A stretch of 64,000 nt of DNA from contig NZ_LN831197.1 in NCBI RefSeq assembly GCF_001375535.1, positions 3,879,586 through 3,943,585 on the forward strand, given 5' to 3'. Origin of the DNA: Bacillus niameyensis (GTDB lineage: Bacteria; Bacillota; Bacilli; Bacillales; Bacillaceae_C). The position numbers and the translations under genes were made by a program. The notes under the pieces are model-generated. The model was not told where the DNA came from. It searched no databases and was given only the letters and a program-made list of their open reading frames with translations. Below, in pieces: positions 1-8,583 of this stretch; position 1 is the stretch's first letter; the number at the start of each line of letters is the position of its first letter.

Positions 1-235
1 TGTCGGAGCGTTAACAGTACCAGCTTTAATTGCTGGAGCTTTCATGAACTTGAACTTCTTGCTTGCAGGAACGATCAGCACAAACCCGACTTTACTAGCT
101 ATCGCAGTTATTCTCCTATTCGTACACAGAGGAACAGTCTACTATGGAGTGGATCACTTCGTAACATTGAATACTATTAAAAACTTTAAAAACACGAATT
201 TCTTTAAGAAAATTCGTGGAGCAGGAGCTCATTAA
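1..235 (+). CDS. DoxX family membrane protein, C-terminal part
   Basis: The reading frame is open from base 2 and starts before the window, so only about 77 C-terminal residues are visible. The stretch with MNLNFLLAGTISTNP followed by a hydrophobic helix and a YYGVDHF segment matches the C-terminal end of the complete DoxX protein at 12854-13414 (MNISFLLAGTVSSNP, then WYGVDRW). DoxX/DoxD proteins are small four-helix membrane proteins, some linked to quinone and thiosulfate oxidation; the substrate here is unknown. A hairpin terminator follows. Assignment rests on the paralogue. Confidence 0.75.
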   Translation, partial: VGALTVPALIAGAFMNLNFLLAGTISTNPTLLAIAVILLFVHRGTVYYGVDHFVTLNTIKNFKNTNFFKKIRGAGAH

Positions 236-290
236 TAAATCAATGGGAATTGACTTTAAGAAGGTTGAAAGCAATAAACAAATTTCGTGG

Positions 291-327
291 ACCCCACTCC
301 AAACTTGGAATGGGGTCGTGTTGTTTA
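291..327 (+). terminator. Rho-independent terminator after the partial DoxX gene
   Basis: A CCCC-rich arm at 291-300 pairs with 307-316 with one mismatch and a 6-nt loop, followed by a T-rich stretch. It separates the DoxX gene from the Fnr-box promoter downstream. Confidence 0.6.
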
Positions 328-345
328 ACCTATAAATGGGTAGAT

Positions 346-388
346 TGTGATGTGGATCACACGGCTCACAATTATTATTATATATGAT
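346..388 (+). promoter_or_regulatory. Crp/Fnr-type box with downstream -10 element
   Basis: TGTGA-N6-TCACA lies at 346-361, the perfect Crp/Fnr palindrome. A TATGAT -10 candidate sits at 383-388, placing the box centre close to -41.5 from the expected start, the class II activator position. The B. subtilis Fnr site is nearly the same (TGTGA-N6-TCAC). The target would be the DUF2269 gene at 431. A near copy precedes the globin gene at 16007. Confidence 0.7.
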
Positions 389-430
389 AAAATTAGATAG
401 CTAAATGTTTTGATAGATGGGGGAAGTCAA

Positions 431-886
431 TTGAATACGTTCTATAATATTCTTGTTTTTATTCATATTTTTTCTGCGATCCTTGGTATGGGTCCAGGTT
501 TCTTTTTAAATATTATCCCGCGGTCAGCAAAAACGATGTCAGAGTTAAGACATGCCTTCAAAATTAAGCATAACCTCCATATCGCTGTAATGGTGGGTGG
601 AACGTTATTACTCGTTTCTGGTCTGTTGATGGGAAGCATAAATCCATATTTATTCAAAATGGGCTGGTATATTACAAGCTTGCTATTATTTCTTATCGGT
701 CTTGCCATGGGCCCGCTTGTTTTATCCCCGATAACAAAACCGATGAAGGCGATATTAGCTTCTCATGAAGGAGAGGATATTCCAGAAGAATATTTGCGCC
801 TAAATAAAAAACTGAATCTCTTTGAAAACATTGCTAATATATTGTTTTTAGTCATTATTGTTTTAATGATCTTAAAACCGTTTTAA
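431..886 (+). CDS. DUF2269-type integral membrane protein
   Basis: A 151-residue protein with about four hydrophobic helices and a short acidic cytoplasmic-looking segment (HEGEDIPEEYLRLNKK) before the last helix. The pattern (FIHIFSAILGMGPGFFLN at the start, GLLMG and MGPLVLSP in the middle) resembles the DUF2269 family, whose function is unknown. The TTG at 431 is chosen because GGGGGAAG lies just upstream; an in-frame TTG at 410 has no ribosome binding site. It sits alone between a Crp/Fnr box and a terminator at 889, so it is probably a single-gene transcript controlled by oxygen or redox state. Confidence 0.6.
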   Translation: MNTFYNILVFIHIFSAILGMGPGFFLNIIPRSAKTMSELRHAFKIKHNLHIAVMVGGTLLLVSGLLMGSINPYLFKMGWYITSLLLFLIGLAMGPLVLSPITKPMKAILASHEGEDIPEEYLRLNKKLNLFENIANILFLVIIVLMILKPF

Positions 887-888
887 AA

Positions 889-923
889 GATGCCGCTCTA
901 TTGATGCAGAGTGGTATTTTTTT
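889..923 (+). terminator. Rho-independent terminator
   Basis: TGCCGCTCT pairs with AGAGTGGTA across a short loop and is followed by seven T residues. It ends the DUF2269 transcript. Confidence 0.75.
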
Positions 924-924
924 G

Positions 925-951
925 TGAAAATTTTAGAGAAATATCCGATAT
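925..951 (+). promoter_or_regulatory. Candidate sigma-D promoter of the first chemoreceptor
   Basis: TGAA at 925-928, a 15-nt spacer and TCCGATAT at 944-951 resemble the sigma-D consensus TAAA-N15-GCCGATAT, with one mismatch in each element. Chemoreceptor genes are usual sigma-D targets. Position about 55 bases before the ATG fits. Confidence 0.5.
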
Positions 952-1004
952 TAGTAATAGGTAGTAAGGCCTTCATAAAAATTCGTGGAAGGATTGATTA
1001 ATAT

Positions 1005-2456
1005 ATGAATATAGAACAAGTGCGAAGTGAGGATCGAAAAAGAAGAAATAGTCTTCTTGCCATTGCGAGCGGTTTAGCAACAGGATTTGGTCTAGTAGCA
1101 ATGATTCTCATGAAAATGGATTTTGCTATTAGTATATCTTTAATTATCACCCTTATTTTACTAATTGTTTTTTATGTCTTAAGCAGGAAGATGAAGATAA
1201 TCGAGCATATTTTTCCATATATCGCAATTACGCTCTTTTCTAGCACAGTATATGGAAGTATTATAGCTGGTGAAGTTAGTTTAGCTACCGTTGCTTTATC
1301 TTTTTTAGTATTAACTTTATCGGCAATTCCTGGTGTTTATGTTCCTTTTCTTTATGGATATGTTCTTAGTTCTATTGCAACTGGATATTGCTATATGAAT
1401 TTTGAGGAGAAGATTGATGGAATCTTTTTGTTGGTCCATTTTCTATCAGGGGTTACACTCTTATTGATGGTCCGCCAAAGTAAGCGAGTTTTAATCCAAA
1501 TGGAAGAGATGGCTACAGCTTCTGAAACTAAAATGCATGAGGAAGAAAATTTAGCAAACAAGCTTGATCATGCGATTTCAACAATAATTGGAAACTTAAA
1601 GCTTATCCGAGAAAATGCCAATCATTTTGAGACTTCTCAAAAAGAAATGCTTTCTGCTTTGTCGGAAGTAAGTAGTGGAAGTCAAAGTCAATCAGATCAT
1701 ATTACGTATATTGCTGAAAGTACGGATGCTACTAGTGATCTAGTTAAAAACATGAGAAGTAATGTAGAGCACCTCGTTACAGAGGCAAATAGAGGGGGAA
1801 CAAAGGCAGTCAGTGGTGCAGGGAGAATGAATGATATGAAGGAAAATATCAACGACTTCACTGAATTTTTTAACGGCCTAAATGATACGTTCAATACGTT
1901 AACTGAAAAAATTGCTGAAACGAACTCATTTGCCAGCTCGATAAGAGAAATTACTGTACAGACAAATATGCTTTCTCTGAATGCGTCGATTGAAGCTGCA
2001 AGAGCTGGTGAGCATGGAAAAGGATTTGCCGTTGTTGCAGAAGAAATTCGAAAACTTTCAGAACTGACGGAAGCTACATTGAAAAAAATTGATGGCAATC
2101 TAGAAGAGGTTAATGCCTATAATGATGAGGCTGTGACAAAACTTCAAGAAGGACTTGGACAAATCAATGTTCAAGTTAATTTGACGAATGAATCGACCGC
2201 TGTCTTTACGGATATTGCAAATGATACGCAAAATCTACAAAAGAAATTGGAACAACTTTTACATGAGGTCGATCTTGTTTCCGAACATAGTGGAACGATC
2301 CAGGAACGCACAAATGAATTTGCTGCTATAGTGGAGGAAAGTAGTGCGGCTATTGGGGAATTCCGTACCTCTCTCATACAGCTTAGCGAGGAACAGAAAA
2401 AGACAACTCAATATATAAATGAGACACATGAAGAAGCATTGGCTATTAGGGAATAA
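1005..2456 (+). CDS. Methyl-accepting chemotaxis protein with a polytopic N-terminal domain
   Basis: 483 residues. The first ~155 residues are a bundle of about six hydrophobic helices with almost no extracellular loop. After them comes a long helical MCP signalling domain whose hairpin tip ([20 protein letters not shown] and [12 protein letters not shown], about residues 318-352) contacts CheA and CheW. There is no Cache or HAMP domain, so any stimulus would be sensed in the membrane or through bound cofactors or partners. The ATG at 1005 follows GGAAGGATTG. It is preceded by a sigma-D-like promoter. Ligand unknown; a role in energy or redox taxis is only a guess from the neighbours. Confidence 0.9.
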   Translation: MNIEQVRSEDRKRRNSLLAIASGLATGFGLVAMILMKMDFAISISLIITLILLIVFYVLSRKMKIIEHIFPYIAITLFSSTVYGSIIAGEVSLATVALSFLVLTLSAIPGVYVPFLYGYVLSSIATGYCYMNFEEKIDGIFLLVHFLSGVTLLLMVRQSKRVLIQMEEMATASETKMHEEENLANKLDHAISTIIGNLKLIRENANHFETSQKEMLSALSEVSSGSQSQSDHITYIAESTDATSDLVKNMRSNVEHLVTEANRGGTKAVSGAGRMNDMKENINDFTEFFNGLNDTFNTLTEKIAETNSFASSIREITVQTNMLSLNASIEAARAGEHGKGFAVVAEEIRKLSELTEATLKKIDGNLEEVNAYNDEAVTKLQEGLGQINVQVNLTNESTAVFTDIANDTQNLQKKLEQLLHEVDLVSEHSGTIQERTNEFAAIVEESSAAIGEFRTSLIQLSEEQKKTTQYINETHEEALAIRE

Positions 2457-2545
2457 GGAAGCTATGATCATAATGTAAATAGATTCCAATTATAGTATAA
2501 TATGCCTAATGATATGATTCTGGCTATGATTTGAGGGGGAGCGCC

Positions 2546-3442
2546 ATGGGAATCTTCCGTATGGTTGGTAAAGGAATTGGGACAGCAGGTGGTACGTTAA
2601 TTGGCGGTTCCGTGAAAATAGCCGGGAAAGCAGTTGGCTCCCAATGGAAGGGTGCTGGTGATTGGATAGAGCAAGTTGGAGATGGAGTTCGCACAGCATC
2701 CAAAGTTTCTTTTGATAATGCAGGCCAATTTGTTGATGGTGCGCTCCAAGGAACGTATGGCCTTTTAAAAAAAGATGCGCACTCCAAACAAAAGGGATTA
2801 GAAGATATAAAGGATTCTGTTGAACGAACAGTGAAAGGAATAGGCTCTACAGTCAGTTATACAGTAAACAATGCGGGCCGCACTTGCCAAGGAATAGCCC
2901 AAGGTGATAAGGCTAAAATGACAGAGGGCTTAAAAAATGTTGGAAAAGTAGTAGCCGTGTCGAGCATCGCGATTGGTATTCTCGATTTATTGGACGGTGC
3001 AGACGGAGTTTCAGCTGAAGAAATTGACACACGTAATGCTGAATTAAATGGACTCACACATCCTGATACAGGAGTAGAATTCATAGAAAAAACAGTAACA
3101 CTTCCTGATTCCAGTTTAGTCGAAGGAACATTTCCAGTTTTTGATTCGGGTTTTGAGGTAACTTTGCCTCAGGATGATTATATAGCAACTGACAGTGTTC
3201 ATTTTACATATGCTAATCATGCTCTCTTTGACCAAATTCAGGAAACCCCAAGACTTGCCGGTGAGTTAGGATTAACAGAGGGAGAGGTTCAGGCACTTCA
3301 AACAGGACAAACTCCTGAAGGTTATACATGGCATCATCATGAGGAGCCAGGGAATCTTCAATTAGTTGATGAAGAAACCCATGCAAAGACAGGACACACA
3401 GGTGGACGGTCTTTATGGGCGGGTGGCACGGAAAGTCGCTAA
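2546..3442 (+). CDS. WHH-type HNH nuclease domain protein (polymorphic-toxin-like)
   Basis: 298 residues. The C-terminal ~80 residues carry the signature of the WHH/colicin-DNase-like HNH family: an ANHALFDQI helix, then GYTWHHHEEPG, LQLV, and a final HAKTGHTGG block supplying the predicted metal ligands and catalytic His. The first ~150 residues are Gly/Ala/Lys-rich repeats of the GKGIGTAGG type with one hydrophobic stretch (VAVSSIAIGILDLLDGA), recalling amphipathic or membrane-active regions. No signal peptide, LXG or WXG domain is visible. The ATG at 2546 is chosen for the GAGGGGGA just upstream. It is 30 bases before the YjfB-like gene, and no immunity gene was recognised. The family is clear; the biological role is not. 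Confidence 0.7.
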   Translation: MGIFRMVGKGIGTAGGTLIGGSVKIAGKAVGSQWKGAGDWIEQVGDGVRTASKVSFDNAGQFVDGALQGTYGLLKKDAHSKQKGLEDIKDSVERTVKGIGSTVSYTVNNAGRTCQGIAQGDKAKMTEGLKNVGKVVAVSSIAIGILDLLDGADGVSAEEIDTRNAELNGLTHPDTGVEFIEKTVTLPDSSLVEGTFPVFDSGFEVTLPQDDYIATDSVHFTYANHALFDQIQETPRLAGELGLTEGEVQALQTGQTPEGYTWHHHEEPGNLQLVDEETHAKTGHTGGRSLWAGGTESR

Positions 3443-3472
3443 TTGAACTATTTTATGAAAGGGTGATTTTAT

Positions 3473-3673
3473 TTGGATATAGCCAATTTATCAATAGCAT
3501 TAAGTCATAATCAGCTTCAACAACAAGCATCACTCCTGGTGACGAAAAAAGCAATGGCAATCGCTACCCAACAAGGACAAGCCTTGACAGATTTATTGCA
3601 GTCCTCAAATGTTCAAGCGATTCAACATGCTGCTGAACCGCATTTAGGTGGGAATGTAGATTTGAAATTATAA
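3473..3673 (+). CDS. YjfB-like putative motility protein
   Basis: 66 residues with a TTG start preceded by AAAGGGTGA. The sequence MDIANLSIALSHNQLQQQAS with a later MAIATQQGQALTDLL helix matches the small YjfB motility-protein family of Bacillaceae, which is associated with sigma-D regulons; its molecular role is not known. It is probably co-transcribed with the nuclease gene upstream and ends at the terminator at 3701. It is not an obvious immunity protein. Confidence 0.65.
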   Translation: MDIANLSIALSHNQLQQQASLLVTKKAMAIATQQGQALTDLLQSSNVQAIQHAAEPHLGGNVDLKL

Positions 3674-3700
3674 TTAAAATTCTAAGAAGAAATTTATAGA

Positions 3701-3745
3701 AGCAACTTCTTGAATCGCTTGTGCGGTTGGAAGTTGCTTTTTTTT
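3701..3745 (+). terminator. Rho-independent terminator
   Basis: AGCAACTTC at 3701-3709 pairs with GAAGTTGCT at 3730-3738, followed by a run of T. It closes the nuclease-YjfB transcript. Confidence 0.85.
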
Positions 3746-4448
3746 GATAAGGTAACCACGACATATGATTAAAATATTATCTGTTTTGTGAATATTTTGT
3801 TGAATGTTGACGAAATATATTGTGTTTTACAACAGGTTGTTATAGGATAGTTTACTGATAGTTCTAAATAACTAGCTGAAAAGCACTGCTTTTTACTGAG
3901 TTCAAAAGCTAAAAAAGACATCTAAGTATGAAAGGAAGATTGAGAGTAGAACTTTTATAAAGATCTTGCCTAATAAACAAGTTTTTTATTAATAACTACT
4001 TTTTGGCTATTTTGGGATCCATGGAATAGTCTTTTTTTGTATTTATGATCCTAGTATTTTGCATTCAATCCTTGCTTTCATTATTTACTATAAAGTAATT
4101 GAAGATTTTGTCACTTGGAGAAGATGGGTATTCAGTTATGAGCTATTGGAAATTGTAGGAGGTGGCTACTTTCTAGATTGTAAGAATGCATGATAAGGAC
4201 TAGTTTATCGTGCTAAACAGTATAATATTGAAAATTTCATTGGTAAACGGAAATTTTATTCAGCATCAATTGGCTGTAAGGCTCCTACTTCTAGATTTCG
4301 CGGAAAAACCTAGGGGTTAATGGTCAGAAAGGAGTTGCAATAGGATGTTACGTACCTGTCCTTTATTTGTTCCTCTAACAATGAGTAGTGAAGGAAAACC
4401 CCTACTCATTAAAGTTCACTTTATAGGGAATTTAGGAGTTGTTCAAGA
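3746..4448 (+). other. Long AT-rich intergenic region with small hairpins
   Basis: About 700 bases without a convincing gene. A hairpin is visible just before the next gene (AATGAGTAG at 4380-4388 with CTACTCATT at 4402-4410), and a GGAAAAACC-type motif occurs at about 4304 and 4391. No strong promoter and no known riboswitch was identified. It may be a long leader for the gene at 4449. Confidence 0.4.
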
Positions 4449-4784
4449 TTGACCATAACAGGGCTTTCTCGATGTGAAGTATTGTTATCACAATTCCAGT
4501 TAGAAGACTTGCCTGCTGAACAGGATACGAAAGAATCGTTGAGAAGAATATTCTTATTCATATTCAATAATACAGATATTTACTATCTGGCATTCATACG
4601 TGAAGAGACATTAATTCAATATTTAAAAATACATCATGCTCAACAATTTGAATACATATCATTTGTCCAGGCTGTTAGAGATGTAAAATATTTCTTAAGA
4701 TTTCTGAAGAATAATAAAAAAATAAATTATGAGTTAGAGGTTGATTTATCCTTACAAAATTCTAAACTGTGGATTAATTTATAG
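4449..4784 (+). CDS. Unknown 111-residue protein, first copy of a chemoreceptor-linked family
   Basis: I do not recognise the family. It is a soluble-looking, mainly helical protein rich in aromatic residues (DIYYLAF, FVQAVRDVKYFLRFLKN) ending in a strand-like LWINL. It aligns without gaps to the 111-residue protein at 13689-14024, with roughly half the residues identical by hand count. Both copies lie directly upstream of a Cache chemoreceptor, so a partner or adaptor role for that receptor is possible. The start is TTG, with TAGGAG about 10 bases upstream. Confidence 0.75.
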   Translation: MTITGLSRCEVLLSQFQLEDLPAEQDTKESLRRIFLFIFNNTDIYYLAFIREETLIQYLKIHHAQQFEYISFVQAVRDVKYFLRFLKNNKKINYELEVDLSLQNSKLWINL

Positions 4785-4843
4785 TAAGTGTTTATGACAT
4801 ATTTTGTGATCCAGCAATTTAAATAAAAAAGTGGGTGTGTTAT

Positions 4844-6598
4844 ATGAAATTATTTCATTTTCTGTCAAAAACAATTCGAACAAAATTGATAGTTGTTTCT
4901 TTTCTACTTTTAAGTATACCGCTAATTGTTGTAGGCGTTTTAGCCTTTCAAAAAAGCAGTAACAGTTTAGATCGTTTAGGTGTTACGAATTTAAAAAACA
5001 GTGTAGAGATGACGATATCATTGATTGAATCTTTAAATAAGGAGGTCGAAAAAGGGAATCTTACCTTGGAGGAAGCGCAAGAGGAAGTAAAAGTTGCTAT
5101 ATTAGGTGTAAAAGCAACCGATGGGACACGCCCAATAAACCCACTTTTAGATTTAGGGAAAAATGGCTATATCTTTATTTTAGACCAAGAAGGGTATCAA
5201 GTTGCACATCCAAATCTCGAAGGAAATAAATTTTGGGACGTTGAAGATTCAAATGGAGTTAAGTTTGTTCAAGAGTTTATTAAAGTTGGTAATGCTGGCG
5301 GAGGCATTTCCTACTACGAATGGCCACTCCCGGATGATGAGAATCGGATTGAACAAAAAGTTACCTATTCGAAAGCAGATCCTTATTGGGGCTGGACTGT
5401 CAATGCCAGTACTTACATGATGGATTTTAATCAGCCAGCAAAAGAAATATTAAACTTGGTTATACTAGTGATCGCTATGACATTACTAATTGGCCTTTTT
5501 ATTATTTGGATGTTTTCGAATAGTATTGCTAAACCTCTTATCAAAGTAACAAAGCGCATGGATGTTCTTTCAAGCGGTGATTTGGCCCAAGAGCAACTTG
5601 TAATAAAAACAAAGGATGAAATTGGGGAACTTGCTCAATCCATGAATCAGCTGCAAACTCGTTTAAAAGCAATGGTTCTCAATATTTCTGATGCTTCAGA
5701 AACAATTGCTAGTCAGAGTGAGGAATTTACTCAATCAGCGAATGAAGTGAATGAAGGTGGACAACAAATCGCGGCAACGATGCAAGAACTATCATCCGCT
5801 GCCGAAACTCAAGCCGATAGTGCTACAACACTGAATGAACTAATGGAAGAGTTCAATATAAAAATTAGGGAAGCTTATCAACATGGGGAAGTTGTTGAGA
5901 GTTCATCTAATGAAGTTTTGTCAATGGCGGCAGAAGGACGTACCCTTATGAACCGATCTGTAGTTCAAATGGAAAATATTCATGAAAAAGTAAGCCAAGC
6001 AGTAGATAATGTCAAAGGCTTAAATGAAGAAACGCAGAAAATCTCAAAACTTGTTCAAGTGATCCAAGAAATTTCAGCGCAAACCAATTTATTATCCTTA
6101 AATGCAGCAATCGAAGCTGCAAGAGCAGGTGAACATGGTAAAGGGTTTGCAGTTGTTGCCTCTGAAGTTCGAAAGTTGGCAGAGCAAGTATCAGATTCTG
6201 TAGGGGAGATTACGGAGATTGTTGGACATATCCTCGAAGATTCTAATAAAGCGGTTCATTCATTGCAGTCTAGTTATGAGGAAGTAGAAGTTGGGTCAGA
6301 TCAAATTAAACAAACTGGTTTTACGTTCGGGAATATTAATGAGTCTGTGTCAGAAATGGTTCGGAAAATACAACAGATATCTACTAACCTGAAAGATTTG
6401 TCTCAAAATGGTGGAGAAATGTCCAAGGCGATTGAAGAAGTGGCAGCTGTGGCAGAAGAGGCGGCCGCAGGAGTTGAACAGACAGCTGCATCCGCGCAAC
6501 AATCCAGCAGTTCCATGGAGGAAATTGCGAGCGGAGCAGAAGAACTTGCTACTCTTGCGGAAAAATTAAACGCACAAGTTAGGCAATTCAAGTATTGA
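4844..6598 (+). CDS. Cache-domain methyl-accepting chemotaxis protein, copy 1
   Basis: 584 residues. An N-terminal helix (about 10-32) leads to an extracellular single-Cache-like domain ([13 protein letters not shown], then [17 protein letters not shown]). A second helix near 205-225, a HAMP linker ([14 protein letters not shown]) and a full MCP signalling domain with tip [20 protein letters not shown] follow. It lacks a C-terminal CheR/CheB pentapeptide. The ATG at 4844 is chosen because the paralogue at 14058 begins with the same MKLF; GTGGGTG is a modest ribosome binding site. Paired with the unknown small gene upstream. The ligand is unknown; this Cache type often binds small organic acids. 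Confidence 0.92.
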   Translation: MKLFHFLSKTIRTKLIVVSFLLLSIPLIVVGVLAFQKSSNSLDRLGVTNLKNSVEMTISLIESLNKEVEKGNLTLEEAQEEVKVAILGVKATDGTRPINPLLDLGKNGYIFILDQEGYQVAHPNLEGNKFWDVEDSNGVKFVQEFIKVGNAGGGISYYEWPLPDDENRIEQKVTYSKADPYWGWTVNASTYMMDFNQPAKEILNLVILVIAMTLLIGLFIIWMFSNSIAKPLIKVTKRMDVLSSGDLAQEQLVIKTKDEIGELAQSMNQLQTRLKAMVLNISDASETIASQSEEFTQSANEVNEGGQQIAATMQELSSAAETQADSATTLNELMEEFNIKIREAYQHGEVVESSSNEVLSMAAEGRTLMNRSVVQMENIHEKVSQAVDNVKGLNEETQKISKLVQVIQEISAQTNLLSLNAAIEAARAGEHGKGFAVVASEVRKLAEQVSDSVGEITEIVGHILEDSNKAVHSLQSSYEEVEVGSDQIKQTGFTFGNINESVSEMVRKIQQISTNLKDLSQNGGEMSKAIEEVAAVAEEAAAGVEQTAASAQQSSSSMEEIASGAEELATLAEKLNAQVRQFKY

Positions 6599-6922
6599 TA
6601 ATAACCAATTTGGAAGATTCATTATAAGTTTAAAAGAGAACACTAGTAAAATCGTATCAAGCGGTTACAATTTCAAAATTCGATCTTAAGTTGTAGGGTT
6701 TTTCCTGATAGTGAATTATACCGAATTTTGTCATAATAAGAGATATGATAATCGACTATATAGGATTTGTTCGTGATCTTCATAGGAGAAAAGAACGGGG
6801 TTTAAATACCTAAAAGTGCTTGTAAACTCCTGTCTAAAGTGAAATTTAGCTAAAGGCAGGAGGACATTTTGAAATTAAAATAATTGGCAGTTTCGAGATA
6901 AAGGGTGGCAGGAGGTGTATAT
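6599..6922 (+). other. Intergenic leader of the diguanylate cyclase gene
   Basis: 324 bases with no gene seen. A nested inverted repeat (CTCCTG at 6827-6832 with CAGGAG at 6857-6862, and CTAAA with TTTAG inside) lies about 60 bases before the start and may be a terminator or a regulatory hairpin. A GGGTTTTTCC motif at about 6699-6708 is the complement of the GGAAAAACCC motif found near other genes in this region. Confidence 0.35.
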
Positions 6923-8422
6923 GTGAAGACTCGTTTTGGGTTAAAATTGTTTATTTTAATGATTGCATTTGCGATAGTCATTTCTTTTACAATCGTAACA
7001 ATTGACTATTTAAGGCTTAGAGAACAGGCGATTGATAACAATCAGTTTCAGATACAGAAAATAGAAGATACAGTTGAATATTCATTAAAAACAATCGACA
7101 AAGCTTATTTCTTTTTTGATAATGAAACAGCTGTAAAAATGGAAGAGAACACACAATATATTTTAGAGCAATATAAAAAAAATCCTAATTTTGATAAGTG
7201 GGATTTTCACAAATTACAACAATTCCTTGGAATGGATATTTATATCATTAATGATAAAAACGTAATTACGCATAGCAATTTTGAAGAAGATATCGGCATG
7301 GATTTTTCATTATGCTGTTCAAAGCTTGTTTCAGTCTTAAATGAAAGAAGAAGCACTGGGAGTTTTTATCATGATGGGATGGATATTGAGCAGAAAACAG
7401 GCTCGATAAAAAAATACAGTTATATGGCTACACATGATAAACAATACTTGGTTGAACTTGGATATTCACTTGAAAGAGGAACAATATTTAATGAGTTTAA
7501 CTTTCTGCATGTTAATGAGGAACTCGTTCGAAAATATCCAGCTGTAAATGAAATAAACGTATTGAACATCGGAGGCTATTCGTTAGGAACTCCTGTAGCA
7601 GAAAAAAACCTAACAAAGGCAAGAAGAGAAGCATTTGAAAAAACGCTTCAAGATAAACAGACAACAGAAGTAAACGGCGTATGGAAGAATGAAAAAGCTA
7701 TTTATCGTTATGTTCATTTTGTTTCAGAATTTGACGAAGGAACTACGAAAAATAAAGTAATAGAAATTATTTATAATGAGAAGGAATTACAAGCAGTCCT
7801 TAACGATAACAAAAAAGCTTATTATTTACAATTAATAATTATTTTTGCCGTTACTACCTTAATTTCATTCATTATTTCTAGATGGGTCTCCAAACCTATG
7901 CATCTAGCTTTTCATGATAGTTTGACAGGTGTTAAAAATAGGACGGCTTTTGATGAATTTTTAGCTTCAAAATTACCAGCTAATCAAACCACAGCTTTAA
8001 TGATGATAGATCTTGATAATTTTAAAATGGTTAACGACTATTTAGGGCATGATGAAGGCGATAATTTACTGAGATGCGTGGCGGAATGCATTTGTGAGAC
8101 TGTTAGGAACAAGGGTACAGTGTATAGATATGGCGGAGATGAATTTATCGTGGTTTTACATTCGATTTCAGAGACAGAAGCAGAAAAAACAGCCATGACT
8201 TTGATCACTGAGATTGAAAATGTCATTCATCGAAAAAGGGAACTAACTGGATTACGGGTTTCGGCTAGTATTGGTATTTCTCTTTCTAAAGAAAATAATC
8301 ATGATGCCAAAATGCTATATAAAAGAGCAGATATGGCTTTATATGCTTCTAAAGAAAAAGGGAAAAATCAATACCATTTCTATAGCGGTAACAAGCTAAA
8401 GGAGGTTTCTAATAATGGATAG
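6923..8422 (+). CDS. Membrane diguanylate cyclase (GGDEF)
   Basis: 499 residues: an N-terminal helix, an extracellular Cache-like region to about residue 300, a second helix (LQLIIIFAVTTLISFIIS), then a GGDEF domain. The active-site GGDEF is intact at residues 404-408 (YGGDEFIVVL), with the metal-binding DLDNFK motif upstream. The allosteric I-site position that usually reads RxxD is RNKG, so product inhibition is probably lost. It should make c-di-GMP from two GTP at the membrane. The GTG at 6923 is chosen because AGGAGGTG lies 5 bases upstream. Its stop overlaps the start of the Sda-like gene, so the two are translationally coupled. Confidence 0.9.
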   Translation: MKTRFGLKLFILMIAFAIVISFTIVTIDYLRLREQAIDNNQFQIQKIEDTVEYSLKTIDKAYFFFDNETAVKMEENTQYILEQYKKNPNFDKWDFHKLQQFLGMDIYIINDKNVITHSNFEEDIGMDFSLCCSKLVSVLNERRSTGSFYHDGMDIEQKTGSIKKYSYMATHDKQYLVELGYSLERGTIFNEFNFLHVNEELVRKYPAVNEINVLNIGGYSLGTPVAEKNLTKARREAFEKTLQDKQTTEVNGVWKNEKAIYRYVHFVSEFDEGTTKNKVIEIIYNEKELQAVLNDNKKAYYLQLIIIFAVTTLISFIISRWVSKPMHLAFHDSLTGVKNRTAFDEFLASKLPANQTTALMMIDLDNFKMVNDYLGHDEGDNLLRCVAECICETVRNKGTVYRYGGDEFIVVLHSISETEAEKTAMTLITEIENVIHRKRELTGLRVSASIGISLSKENNHDAKMLYKRADMALYASKEKGKNQYHFYSGNKLKEVSNNG

Positions 8423-8558
8423 GTTATCAAATCAATCGTTAGTAGAGACATACCTGAAGGCTAAGCGGTTAGGTTTAAGTGAATCATTTATTCAACTGCT
8501 TTTGGAAGAAATGAACAAAAGGAATCTTAAAGATGAAGAAATGAGCTTAACGTGCTAA
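8415..8558 (+). CDS. sda: Sda-like sporulation histidine kinase inhibitor
   Basis: A 47-residue peptide beginning MDRLSNQSLVETYLKAKRL, with the ATG overlapping the end of the cyclase gene and AAGGAGG about 8 bases upstream. It aligns through its helical hairpin with B. subtilis Sda, including the Leu21 and Phe25 positions that contact the kinase. Sda blocks autophosphorylation of the sporulation kinase KinA. Here it lies between a c-di-GMP synthase and a c-di-GMP phosphodiesterase, so it may act on a phosphorelay kinase or on another kinase such as the one at 10879. The family call is good; the target is inference. Confidence 0.8.
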   Translation: MDRLSNQSLVETYLKAKRLGLSESFIQLLLEEMNKRNLKDEEMSLTC

Positions 8559-8583
8559 AGCCCTTCAGAAAAGAGGAAATGGA

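Noticed and set aside
3473-3673. Immunity protein for the WHH nuclease
   Set aside because: Its position is right, but the sequence fits the YjfB motility family better and it is too small and generic for known immunity folds.
4280-4410. c-di-GMP riboswitch before the first small gene and chemoreceptor
   Set aside because: A CGCGGAAA start and hairpins recalled class II, and the c-di-GMP context is tempting, but the conserved core of neither GEMM-I nor class II could be aligned.
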